Positions 23,309 through 31,272 of a stretch of 49,269 bases of DNA are shown here, piece by piece (position 1 is the stretch's first letter; each line of letters opens with the position of its first letter). A model generated the notes under the pieces. That model did not search any database. It was not told where the DNA came from and worked only from the letters and a program-made list of their open reading frames with translations. The stretch covers positions 1 to 49,269 of IMG/VR virus record IMGVR_UViG_3300004369_000650. One strand, 5' to 3'. The translations under genes were made by a program, and so were the position numbers. Source of the DNA: a virus.

Positions 23309-23339
23309 ATGAGTATTTAAACGTGAACCTATTAGGGTT
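23283..23339 (-). promoter_or_regulatory. start-flanking inverted repeat with late-promoter element (cassette array)
   Basis: Perfect 11-base arms: AACCCTAATAG at 23283-23293 and CTATTAGGGTT at 23329-23339, 35 bases apart. Between them lie TTTAAATA (23321-23314, minus strand, T4-late-like) and the start codon of partner C (23308-23306). RNA reading through from the right would contain both arms; RNA begun at the inner promoter would lack the first arm. Confidence 0.6.
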
Positions 23340-23348
23340 AAAAATTAT

Positions 23349-24344
23349 TTACTTGGTGAAATAGCCTGCTTCGGCGTATTCGCGGATCATTGACTCCATG
23401 CCAACCATACGCTTTAGTTTGCGTTCGTCAGTCTTTTTTTTAGACTCTGACGATTCGTTAGGACCTCTTGCCCAATCGGGAACCATTTTCTTTTCGTCTT
23501 TTTTAACGTTTTCTAGGTCTTTATTATTTGGGCCTTTTAAAACATCAAATGGACTAACTTTGGGTTTGGATGCTCCGTAAGATGTACCTTGCACTTTTCT
23601 GCCAGGCAAGTCATCCATTTTAACCTCGTCGAGATCTTTTTCTTTTTCTTTGTCTACTTTAGCTTTGGCTGCTAATTGATTAAGTTTATCTCTACCATCA
23701 AATGATGCTCTGTTTCGTAAATTAGCTAAAGAGCGTTCTTTTACTGTTGATTCTTTAATACCTAGTTCGTGTAGTACTTCGCGAACCATAATGCTGATGT
23801 CGCTGGAACCTAGTTCTTCCGCGCCTGCGTGAAATTCTGCTACACTGTCGATAGCGTTCATTACACCTTCAATTCCGTTAGGTGATGCCTTAAGTGCTTT
23901 TTCTAATAAATCTGTATTGTGCATTAAACGTCTTGCAATAGCACTAGCAACTTCTTCTGCGGTTGCACCATCTTCGTGGTCATTGCCCCATTCATTGATA
24001 TACTGTTTAGCACTGCTTAAACTGTATTTGCTTTCTTTAACACAGTTGTTAACTTTTACTCCACCCTTCATTTTAGTTCCTTGCTTTTTGTAACCCTTCC
24101 AGCATTTAGGATCAAGTCTTGTTTTAGTCTTGCCTTTGCCTTCAGTAATAATGCCTAGCTCACGTGCGGCAATCCAACGGAAACCTGCGTGTATTTCTGG
24201 ACTTGGACTTTGGTCACCATACTTGGCATATAGCTTCTGACGTGTTAAGTTCTCGACAGCATTCGCTGTATGAGCATCAAAGCCATTTGCTTTCATGTCG
24301 TGTATTGTTAAAAAGCCTTCGCCTAAAAATAACTTATAAGTCAT
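23349..24344 (-). CDS. virion-type phage protein with CWKGY motif
   Basis: 331 residues, Lys/Glu-rich and mostly helical. LDPKCWKGYKKQGTKMKGG followed by VKVNNCVKE is a motif I recall in unnamed T4-like marine phage proteins. The C-terminus is charged and low in complexity, then a short helix (RMVGMESMIREYAEAGYF). ATG 24344 was chosen over a TTG upstream; it overlaps the preceding gene by 11 bases. It ends the late unit led by 26859. Likely a virion or assembly protein; the role is not shown. Confidence 0.6.
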   Translation of the reverse strand: MTYKLFLGEGFLTIHDMKANGFDAHTANAVENLTRQKLYAKYGDQSPSPEIHAGFRWIAARELGIITEGKGKTKTRLDPKCWKGYKKQGTKMKGGVKVNNCVKESKYSLSSAKQYINEWGNDHEDGATAEEVASAIARRLMHNTDLLEKALKASPNGIEGVMNAIDSVAEFHAGAEELGSSDISIMVREVLHELGIKESTVKERSLANLRNRASFDGRDKLNQLAAKAKVDKEKEKDLDEVKMDDLPGRKVQGTSYGASKPKVSPFDVLKGPNNKDLENVKKDEKKMVPDWARGPNESSESKKKTDERKLKRMVGMESMIREYAEAGYFTK

Positions 24345-25707
24345 CTTCGTCCTCGGAATCACCACCTTGTGCAATATCGTTTATTAAACTTTCAAGTGTT
24401 GTGTTATATTTGTTACTGCTAGTGCCAAAGTTAAATGCATCATATGCTTCACCTTGGCTATATTGACTTGGAAAGTGCTCCTGCATAATACTTGCGGCAG
24501 CATCGCCTAGACCTTCTAGTTCATTCATGATGTCACGCAACTCTCTTAGAGCTTGATCTTTATTTTCAGTGACTTTGCTTTCCATTGTATTACCAGCATT
24601 TAGTTCCTCTGTCCAACGCTCTTCAAAATATTTGGCAGCTTCTATACGCACTGCTGGTGAAAAGATCTTAAATCCATCATCGTTGCCATGTTCTTTGCCA
24701 TACTTCTTAGCGGCACGATCTGCATGATACTTCCACAACTTAACAGCAAGTGCAGGATCATATGTACCCTTCTTGTGCTTGCGTGTCAGATTCTTCATGA
24801 TCGGAACAGCACTCTGAGAATATAATTGACTGTCGTTTTCTGCATAAAGTACTAGCTCATGAGCTTCGTCACTTATGTCTTCAGCTTCTAATTTAATCTT
24901 CTTACCGTCTGGGCCATCAATTTTGTCGCCTTTTTCTGCACCGTCCATTTTAGCTTTGCGAACTGCATGTGCGTATGCATTGCCTTCTTTTGTGACCATT
25001 GAGTTCATTTCAATCCACTGCATTAGTGGATATAGAGTGTTTACAATTTGGTTACCAAAATGTCCATCGCTTCCCGAACCTGTTTCACGCTCCATGCCTT
25101 TTGCTTTTTTGCGTAGTTCGATCACAGGACCTAATACTTTTTGATAGTTTGGTTCATTTGTGTCTAGGTTATTTTCGACCCAGCTAATTACATCGTATAC
25201 ATCGTTAACATACATGTTGGCTAGATTACCGTCATATGTCTCTTGACCTCTTTCAATGCTTTTACCGATCTTACGTAGTGCGCCTAAGGTCTTAATAGCA
25301 TCTTGCGATGTTTTGATATATGCTTCTTTTAAATCAGCTTCTTCAACATCTTCTTCGCTGTCTTTGTAGTCTTTGTCAAACTTGCCTTTAGCATCTTCGT
25401 ACTTTTTAACGAGCCCTTGTTCTTTAGCGGCTTTAAAAACAGCCATAACGCTTTGTATATTTTCTTTTGAAGCCTTACTGTTTTCGATTGCTTCGATGTC
25501 ACGCATTACTTTTAGTGTAAGTTCATCTGATTTAATACGTGGTAGTAAATCGTTAACAACGTGTAGTATAAAACGACCGTCGCTTTCGTAACCAGCTGGA
25601 TATAGTTCGCGCCCTGTTTCAGGACCAAATTCGATATCCGCTTCAGTTAGTGTATGTTCTACTAGTTTGCTTCGTTTTTTAACAGAGCTGAATTCTTGTA
25701 ATAGCAT
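24334..25707 (-). CDS. virion-type phage protein, unknown
   Basis: 457 residues, acidic, helical, with no signal peptide. A conserved-looking block is DEAHELVLYAENDSQLYSQS followed by PIMKNLTRKHKKGTYDPALA and AVKLWKYHADRAAKKYGKEHG, a module I recall as a repeated insert in marine phage proteins. The C-terminus is rich in Glu/Asp (EDEDDL). It lies in the late run of 23349-27284. Possibly an internal head or scaffold-like protein; unproven. Confidence 0.6.
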   Translation of the reverse strand: MLLQEFSSVKKRSKLVEHTLTEADIEFGPETGRELYPAGYESDGRFILHVVNDLLPRIKSDELTLKVMRDIEAIENSKASKENIQSVMAVFKAAKEQGLVKKYEDAKGKFDKDYKDSEEDVEEADLKEAYIKTSQDAIKTLGALRKIGKSIERGQETYDGNLANMYVNDVYDVISWVENNLDTNEPNYQKVLGPVIELRKKAKGMERETGSGSDGHFGNQIVNTLYPLMQWIEMNSMVTKEGNAYAHAVRKAKMDGAEKGDKIDGPDGKKIKLEAEDISDEAHELVLYAENDSQLYSQSAVPIMKNLTRKHKKGTYDPALAVKLWKYHADRAAKKYGKEHGNDDGFKIFSPAVRIEAAKYFEERWTEELNAGNTMESKVTENKDQALRELRDIMNELEGLGDAAASIMQEHFPSQYSQGEAYDAFNFGTSSNKYNTTLESLINDIAQGGDSEDEDDL

Positions 25708-25722
25708 TGTTTCCTACCCTTT

Positions 25723-26859
25723 TTAGTCTTTTACTTTTCCGAGAACGCCCTTGAGCTGTTGTCCTAGGGCAGGATCAGCCATAGCGGCTGCAACCTTAGA
25801 ACCAACTTCTTTATTAAACGCAGGATCTTCTGTTCCTTTTGTAGGATCAATGTCAACTCCAGCGGCTTTCATTTGGTTCAGGTTCGTTGTAATTGTTTGT
25901 TGTTTTCTGATTTCTTCTGGATCTTGTGGAGCTGGATCCATTTCAGATAGTTGTTCTTTAAAGCTCTGTAGACGTTGTGTTAGCTCATTAACACGTTGAG
26001 CTAAACGTTGCTCACGCATGTCTCCGGCCTCGCCGCATTCTTCAATGGAGTCTTGACTTTCTTCCATGTCATCGTCGCTCATACTGTCAAGATGTGCAAT
26101 TGCTTCGTAGTGACCGTCTTGGACATTATCGTATAAGTTATCTAGTTTCTGTTTAATGTTATATAAGGAACTAGGATCTCCACCAATATTCTTAATAGTA
26201 TCTGCTAGACGTGGCTTTTCTACCATCTTAGTTATAGTGTCAACAAAGTTTAACATCTTATTAAATGAACTGTCAACATACTTCTCTTCGTCGTACGATT
26301 CTTCAACTTCTTCTTCCGCCACTAGTGGAACTTTTACTAGAATCTCATCTTTACCACGACCGGTTTTACCACCAATTTTACAATTTTCTTTACCGTACTT
26401 TTTGCAGGCTTCTTCGTAGCTCATACTGGTCTGTTTCCAAACTAGTTCTTTATCATCTTGCTTCTTGCCATTAATCCAGCTTGCTTCGTCGAACTGTCCA
26501 TGGTCATAATCATCGCCGCCATCTAGATCTTGATATTCGTCGTGTGAACTTGGTTGTCCATCGTCGTCATCGCCAGTGAACCTGTATTCGTCAACAATCT
26601 TGTCCATTAACAGTTCGATCATTTTATCTTGGTCGTTAATGACATCATTCATGCCTTTGCTGGCCAGGTAATCAGCAAGATCTGCCATCATATCTTCCAG
26701 TGCGATTTGTAGTTCGTCGCCTTTGAGGCCTTCTATAGCATCAATTAGGTCTTCCTCGTCTCCGCTTTTTGCAATACGATGTAGTTCCATGTCTACATCA
26801 TTGGTAAAACCTTCTTCAAGTTCACGTAGTCTTTCTAAGATAGCACTAAAGTCACTCAT
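25723..26859 (-). CDS. acidic virion-type phage protein, unknown
   Basis: 378 residues, strongly acidic (FTGDDDDGQ, DLDGGDDYDHGQ, MSDDDMEESQ). CKKYGKENCKIGGKTGRGKDE and a Gln-rich coiled coil near the C-terminus (QRLAQRVNELTQRLQSFKEQ) stand out, as does a PPP-free proline hinge PAPQDPEE. No family recognised. The start overlaps the stop of the 26859 gene, so it is coupled to it. Confidence 0.6.
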   Translation of the reverse strand: MSDFSAILERLRELEEGFTNDVDMELHRIAKSGDEEDLIDAIEGLKGDELQIALEDMMADLADYLASKGMNDVINDQDKMIELLMDKIVDEYRFTGDDDDGQPSSHDEYQDLDGGDDYDHGQFDEASWINGKKQDDKELVWKQTSMSYEEACKKYGKENCKIGGKTGRGKDEILVKVPLVAEEEVEESYDEEKYVDSSFNKMLNFVDTITKMVEKPRLADTIKNIGGDPSSLYNIKQKLDNLYDNVQDGHYEAIAHLDSMSDDDMEESQDSIEECGEAGDMREQRLAQRVNELTQRLQSFKEQLSEMDPAPQDPEEIRKQQTITTNLNQMKAAGVDIDPTKGTEDPAFNKEVGSKVAAAMADPALGQQLKGVLGKVKD

Positions 26860-27284
26860 TATGCTGTTTCCTTCCGCTTCTTAGTTCCTGGACCGCCGTT
26901 TGCAAAACCGTTGCCGCCGCCCATGCTGGTAGCAACTGCACCACTAGTGGTTGTTTCCATTGCGGTGTTGTAACGATTTTCGAAAGCTTCAGGATCTGCG
27001 CCGGGTACTGTAACTACATCCTCAATGCTGTCTTCAATTTGGTCATATTCTAAATTGTCTGCAACTGCGCTTAGGTATTCGGCGGCTTTGGTAATCTTGC
27101 TTTGCATCCATCCTTCAAGACCTTCCATTTCTGAAATACCTTTTAGTAAACTGTGGATTCTAATAGCATCTTTAGCGGCATTATAGCACTGCTGACGTGC
27201 CATTTGCACTTCGTGATCGAGATCCATGTTTAATGCCTTCTCAGGCAAATCTGATCTTTCTATTAAAAAATCTTTTGAATTCAT
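26859..27284 (-). CDS. small helical virion-type protein
   Basis: 141 residues. Residues ~25-80 form a helical module (QCYNAAKDAIRIHSLLKGIS, LEGWMQSKITKAAEYLSAVA) of a kind found in several marine phage structural proteins. The C-terminus is a Gly/Ala/Ser-rich tail (SMGGGNGFANGGPG) ending in a basic KKRKE. A late-promoter-like element lies 32 bases before the ATG. It is first in the run 26859 to 23349. Confidence 0.6.
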   Translation of the reverse strand: MNSKDFLIERSDLPEKALNMDLDHEVQMARQQCYNAAKDAIRIHSLLKGISEMEGLEGWMQSKITKAAEYLSAVADNLEYDQIEDSIEDVVTVPGADPEAFENRYNTAMETTTSGAVATSMGGGNGFANGGPGTKKRKETA

Positions 27285-27315
27285 TTTATAGTACCCTAAC
27301 TATTTAAATTGTCTA

Positions 27316-27323
27316 GTATTTAT
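27316..27323 (-). promoter_or_regulatory. late-promoter-like element
   Basis: ATAAATAC on the minus strand, 32 bases before the 27284 start, overlapping the stop of the 27320 gene. Confidence 0.6.
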
Positions 27324-27598
27324 TCCGAAAAGCTAAAGAACGCTTCTTCATTTTCGAACTGGATTTCTAAATTTTGTGCAGTAAATTCGCCCAACCCAGT
27401 TAAATTTTCAATACGAATAATGTTTGTTGAGCCTGGCTCAACATCTAGTGTTATATTTTCGCGGAGGAAATTATCATAGGTCTTCCAGCGAAATTCACGT
27501 TCAACAATCATAGTGTCATTAACCCAAAATCGGTATACAGGATGCATGTCATCGGGTTTTTCACAGTATAGATCAAATTTAATATGTGCGATACTCAT
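27320..27598 (-). CDS. small beta-sandwich protein
   Basis: 92 residues with alternating strand-like stretches. PVYRFWVNDTMIVEREFRWK followed by NIIRIENL resembles the first half of the 29042 product (PRYNITVNDEVVVPEVEFGP), so the two share one domain type. Such P-x-Y-x-[IF]-x-VND patterns occur in carbohydrate-binding modules; a virion decoration or adhesion role is an inference. The ATG overlaps the adenylyltransferase stop. Confidence 0.6.
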   Translation of the reverse strand: MSIAHIKFDLYCEKPDDMHPVYRFWVNDTMIVEREFRWKTYDNFLRENITLDVEPGSTNIIRIENLTGLGEFTAQNLEIQFENEEAFFSFSE

Positions 27599-28998
27599 AG
27601 ATTAATTCCTCTGCTTTTAACCCCGCCCTTGCGTTTGATTTCTCTGAGATCATCGTATGCTTGCTGTAATGCATTCATCATAGGGATTAGAGGGCTTTTT
27701 GTTAGTAAATATCTTGCTTGTTCCGCTTGATCGGGACTCATCGACGCCATGCGTTCGGATAGATCTTTGAATTTTTCTGCTAAATTTTTATGTAAGGTCT
27801 TTATATTATAACGACCCATCCCGCTGATTAGCACTTCGCTGTTCATTGGATCATCGCGGTCAAGTTTGTATAAACTTTCTGTAAGTCCTAGATTAAATGC
27901 AACATTAGTTGACTTGCCTTTTACTTTTTTACTTAATGTTGGTGGACGACCGTCTTTATCTACTTTGCTACCAAACTTTGCGGCTTCAATACTGACCTGG
28001 TTTACTCCAACGTCTGGAGTTGTGTTAACACCTTTTACAATACGACCAACACCTTCACGCACACTTTCATTGCTGCCTTTGATGGTAGCATTATCGCTCC
28101 AACGATTTTGTGTCGGGGGAGTGATGTCATTTCTATTTTGTAGTCTTAGATTACGACTATTTGCATCACGACGAAGTTGATTTTTAAGTTCTTGATTTAT
28201 CTCTGCTTCAACTCCACTTTTAGTAATCTGACTAATATTACCATAAGACCTAGATAGCTTAACTATAGCATCTAGTATTTCGCTACTGTGAGCTGTAGCA
28301 GGTGCGCTAGCGACACCCAATGCAACTGCGGCAGTGGATAATGACTTGCGCCAGTCTTCTGTAACTTCTGTGGAAATGTTATTGCCAATTTTATTGTCCA
28401 TGATATGCTTGATATCTTCGCTGTAAGTACCGTAAAGATCATTGATGATGGCTTTGCGTGTGTCATCATCAGCTGCCGCATACTTGGCACGTAGTTCTGT
28501 AGCACTACGCATTGGCTCGCCTAGTACTGTGAAATCTAATGTAGGTAGTGTAGTAATATAACCATGTTGGTCCAAGGTCTTGGCATTTTTAAGATCATCC
28601 GGCAATTTTTGCAAGTAACTTGGCGACCCATCTTTCTTTGGTGCAAAACTAAAGCGAGGGTCCTCATCCATATCCTTTTCACTAACAGCAAAAATTAAAA
28701 TAGTGTTGGTAGGATCAAAGTTACCAACGATTTCTTGTGCTTGATATGGGTTGCGTGTTTCGACAATTTTGTCAGCAGGAATTCCAGCGACACGCATCAT
28801 CTGTGCTTTGTCACTGAAACTAAAAGGAGATTTGGGTTGTTCTACTTTATTGCTGGTTGCAATAAAACTACGGTCACGCCCGTACCTGCTAACAAGTTGC
28901 TGGTACATATAGGCATGACCTTTATGGAAAGGATGAAAACGTCCAGGAAAAATAGCAACCACTGAACGAGCATCTTCTAATAAATCTGCAACAAACAT
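27595..28998 (-). CDS. nucleotidyltransferase (NMNAT-like) fused to a virion-type region
   Basis: 467 residues. The N-terminal ~190 residues are a cytidylyltransferase-fold domain: VVAIFPGRFHPFHKGHAYMY contains the HxGH motif (HKGH), and MRSATELRAKYA the second ATP-binding SxTxxR-like stretch, as in NMN adenylyltransferases. After about residue 215 comes an Ala-rich SLSTAAVALGVASAPATAHS that looks like an internal signal/cleavage or membrane-crossing segment. The last ~120 residues (DDPMNSEVLISGMGRYNIKT and helices) resemble a module of marine phage structural proteins. The enzyme may make NAD+, or may adenylate something carried by the particle. Confidence 0.75.
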   Translation of the reverse strand: MFVADLLEDARSVVAIFPGRFHPFHKGHAYMYQQLVSRYGRDRSFIATSNKVEQPKSPFSFSDKAQMMRVAGIPADKIVETRNPYQAQEIVGNFDPTNTILIFAVSEKDMDEDPRFSFAPKKDGSPSYLQKLPDDLKNAKTLDQHGYITTLPTLDFTVLGEPMRSATELRAKYAAADDDTRKAIINDLYGTYSEDIKHIMDNKIGNNISTEVTEDWRKSLSTAAVALGVASAPATAHSSEILDAIVKLSRSYGNISQITKSGVEAEINQELKNQLRRDANSRNLRLQNRNDITPPTQNRWSDNATIKGSNESVREGVGRIVKGVNTTPDVGVNQVSIEAAKFGSKVDKDGRPPTLSKKVKGKSTNVAFNLGLTESLYKLDRDDPMNSEVLISGMGRYNIKTLHKNLAEKFKDLSERMASMSPDQAEQARYLLTKSPLIPMMNALQQAYDDLREIKRKGGVKSRGINL

Positions 28999-29019
28999 AC
29001 AATAAGTTCCTCTGTTGCA

Positions 29020-29027
29020 GTATTTAT
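29020..29027 (-). promoter_or_regulatory. late-promoter-like element
   Basis: ATAAATAC on the minus strand, 22 bases before the adenylyltransferase start; embedded in AGCATAAATACTGC. Confidence 0.65.
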
Positions 29028-29041
29028 GCTAGTTTAAATCG

Positions 29042-29554
29042 TTAACTAATTTGATCTAAGAGCCACAGGTATACAGGAGTTTTAAAGTCATAACAGTAAG
29101 ATCCGTTCCATCCCATATGTGTACAGCCTTGGATTTTAGTAGTATTTTCGACACCTTTGTAGGTTACCGGTTCATTTACTGTATAATAGCCTACTGCATC
29201 GGTTTCAACGTCAAAGTCTTGGCCCACCGGCAAACTAATACCATCAATTTCAATTTCTTTGACAATTAACAACATATCATCAACGATTTTAAAATTACTA
29301 GGATCCTCATATTGATCCTTTTTAGTGTCTGTTGATTCCTTGTTTAAGAAATTAATTTTTAATATATGCTCTTGTTCCTCAGTAGTCAAATCAACGCTAA
29401 AAACATGTTCTACTACCGCACCTCTAGGTGGCCCGAATTCGACTTCTGGCACAACTACTTCATCGTTAACGGTAATGTTATACCTAGGTTTTTTATCCCA
29501 ATATTCTGCACTAACTTTGACGACAAAGTCAATGGATTCTGTTGTATTACTCAT
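29042..29554 (-). CDS. beta-sandwich protein, possible carbohydrate-binding domains
   Basis: 170 residues, acidic, strand-rich. Its first half (PRYNITVNDEVVVPEVEFGP, HVFSVDLTTEEQEHILKINF) parallels the small 27320 protein; the second half ends TKIQGCTHMGWNGSYCYDFK and YLWLLDQIS, with Trp and Cys. ATG 29554 has AAAGG upstream and overlaps the glycosyltransferase gene. Likely a particle-surface protein; unproven. Confidence 0.6.
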   Translation of the reverse strand: MSNTTESIDFVVKVSAEYWDKKPRYNITVNDEVVVPEVEFGPPRGAVVEHVFSVDLTTEEQEHILKINFLNKESTDTKKDQYEDPSNFKIVDDMLLIVKEIEIDGISLPVGQDFDVETDAVGYYTVNEPVTYKGVENTTKIQGCTHMGWNGSYCYDFKTPVYLWLLDQIS

Positions 29555-30368
29555 CTGTTGTTTCACCTTTTAATTTTGGCGGCCTACTCATCTTCAGTGT
29601 ATCAATTAAAGATTGTGGCATGCCTTCGATATTCTCAACGTCACTGGCGTCACCCGTAGGTTGGGCAAATTGTGGTAGTTTACTTAGGTCCCCTTCAAAC
29701 TCATGGAATCCTGTATGATTTAACAGTACATCTCCATGTGCCCAAATCTGTCCGCCTAGTCTTTTCCAACGCCTACAAAAAGTCCAGTCTTCACTCAGAT
29801 AATGGTGGTTATGATCAATTTGTGTATCGAAGATAGCATACATATATGGTTCATATTCTTTACCATAAGATACATCATCAATATACTTTGTTTCTGGATG
29901 TGCGTCGCACAGGCGTTCATACACCTGTCGTTTCATCATCATGAAACCGTTTCCTATAGTGTCAACAGTAAACAAACTGCCTTGAACTTCAGTTTCTTCA
30001 TTGAGGTTAACAGCATAACCGATCGGATATCCTTTTTTAGGATATAATCCACCGATAACATCTTTATTCGCGGCGAGCATTAGAAATATTGATTTTGGGT
30101 CAAATCGAATGTCGCTGTCAATAAACATAAAATGTGTGGCGTCTTTGTTAGCCATCATTTTACTCATAAGATTACAACGTGCTCGTGTAACCAATGACTC
30201 GTTTGAAATGCTATCAAAACTCCAATTCAAACCAACTGAATTAGCCATCAGAATAAATCGGAACATACTTGACATCGTAGGTTCACTTACTTGCCCTGCG
30301 TAGCATGGCATAGCAATATGTAAGTGAAATCCGCTAAAGTCTAGTTGTTGCTGTTCAGTTTCCGTCAT
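29547..30368 (-). CDS. GT-A family glycosyltransferase
   Basis: 273 residues. HIAMPCYAGQVSEPTMSSMF opens a GT2-like nucleotide-binding domain; THFMFIDSDIRFDP holds the D-x-D metal motif; GLYPKKGYP and GNGFMMMKRQVYERL are acceptor-side blocks; HYLSEDWTFCRRWKRLGG carries the ED-x(3)-[CR] catalytic stretch. No membrane segment. The ATG at 30368 overlaps the small 30355 gene; a TTG two codons earlier is possible. In a late unit it may glycosylate virion proteins or a host surface glycan. Confidence 0.8.
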   Translation of the reverse strand: MTETEQQQLDFSGFHLHIAMPCYAGQVSEPTMSSMFRFILMANSVGLNWSFDSISNESLVTRARCNLMSKMMANKDATHFMFIDSDIRFDPKSIFLMLAANKDVIGGLYPKKGYPIGYAVNLNEETEVQGSLFTVDTIGNGFMMMKRQVYERLCDAHPETKYIDDVSYGKEYEPYMYAIFDTQIDHNHHYLSEDWTFCRRWKRLGGQIWAHGDVLLNHTGFHEFEGDLSKLPQFAQPTGDASDVENIEGMPQSLIDTLKMSRPPKLKGETTDE

Positions 30369-30534
30369 GTTCAACAGTCTCTACTTCAACAATTACGCCG
30401 TCGCCAGCCAATTCTTGTGCTACTGCTTCTAAGCTACTGCCTAGGTCGCTAGGGATAATGTGTTGATGTGGAGAGTCATCTTTAACAAGTTTGCTAAATT
30501 TAATGACAACCATTTGGGTAGTAATTTTGGCCAT
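30355..30534 (-). CDS. small phage protein, unknown
   Basis: 59 residues (MAKITTQMVVIKFSKLVKDD at the start). It reads as a strand, a His/Pro turn (SPHQHIIPSDLG), a helix (SSLEAVAQELA) and a final strand (DGVIVEVETVEHDG), a small alpha/beta fold. AAGGAGG lies 6 bases before the ATG, the strongest ribosome site near here, and a late-type element lies 24 bases upstream. It overlaps the glycosyltransferase start. Confidence 0.7.
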   Translation of the reverse strand: MAKITTQMVVIKFSKLVKDDSPHQHIIPSDLGSSLEAVAQELAGDGVIVEVETVEHDGN

Positions 30535-30557
30535 AAAGCCCTCCTTGAATTAACTGA

Positions 30558-30565
30558 GTATTTAT
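30558..30565 (-). promoter_or_regulatory. late-promoter-like element
   Basis: ATAAATAC on the minus strand, 24 bases before the 30534 start, within the last codons of the 30562 gene. Confidence 0.6.
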
Positions 30566-31272
30566 TTGACTATTTCGATGGTCTTTACTTTTAGAACACA
30601 ATTTGGATAAATCAAATCTAGAATAGGTAAAAATGAAATGTCATTACTGTAAAACCAAATGTGTGAAAAAATGTTCTTATGTTCTAAGTTATGTCGAACA
30701 GCTTTACTAACCTTTACTTGGTCTTCGAGATTGTCTAGATACTTTATAAAACTTGATGCAGTAATATAGTCGCGAACAAAACGGTCTCTGATTACAATTT
30801 TATATCGGTAACCAGTACCACGCTTCATTATGACAGTATTAGCTGTCAACAGTTTAGGATTGGATGGGATATTTAAATGAATGACTCTATCTGTATTACC
30901 AATGCTAGAAACAACTAATTTTAATAAGTCTTCATCGTCTCCGTAAAATGTTAGATTGGGTTCTTCCATCCTGTATTTTATCTTATTGCTTGTTACAAGA
31001 CTTAATGCGTTCTCGATTTGATCGAGACGAATTTGCTCAATCCAATTAGATCTAGGAAACCAACTACCTACAGCCCGATAGTTTTTTTGTGTTTCAATTC
31101 GATATTCGAGATATGCACTCGGTTGACCCCAAAATCGTTTAGAGTAGTCACGCAAGTAACTACTACCAGGACAGAAATACTGAACACGATAACTGTACTT
31201 GTTAAAGAACAGTTTTGGTGTTGGCTCTATTTTATCCCTTAGGTTTAAACTGGTCCAGTACGATGTATCCAT
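30562..31272 (-). CDS. phage protein of unknown function
   Basis: 236 residues, basic and aromatic. Stretches such as YSYRVQYFCPGSSYLRDYSK, YRYKIVIRDRFVRDYITASS and FSHIWFYSNDISFLPILDLI look like an alpha/beta protein with nucleic-acid-friendly charge. No family recognised. It begins 41 bases inside clpA's end and so is coupled to it. Conserved in style with unnamed T4-like phage proteins. Confidence 0.65.
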   Translation of the reverse strand: MDTSYWTSLNLRDKIEPTPKLFFNKYSYRVQYFCPGSSYLRDYSKRFWGQPSAYLEYRIETQKNYRAVGSWFPRSNWIEQIRLDQIENALSLVTSNKIKYRMEEPNLTFYGDDEDLLKLVVSSIGNTDRVIHLNIPSNPKLLTANTVIMKRGTGYRYKIVIRDRFVRDYITASSFIKYLDNLEDQVKVSKAVRHNLEHKNIFSHIWFYSNDISFLPILDLIYPNCVLKVKTIEIVK

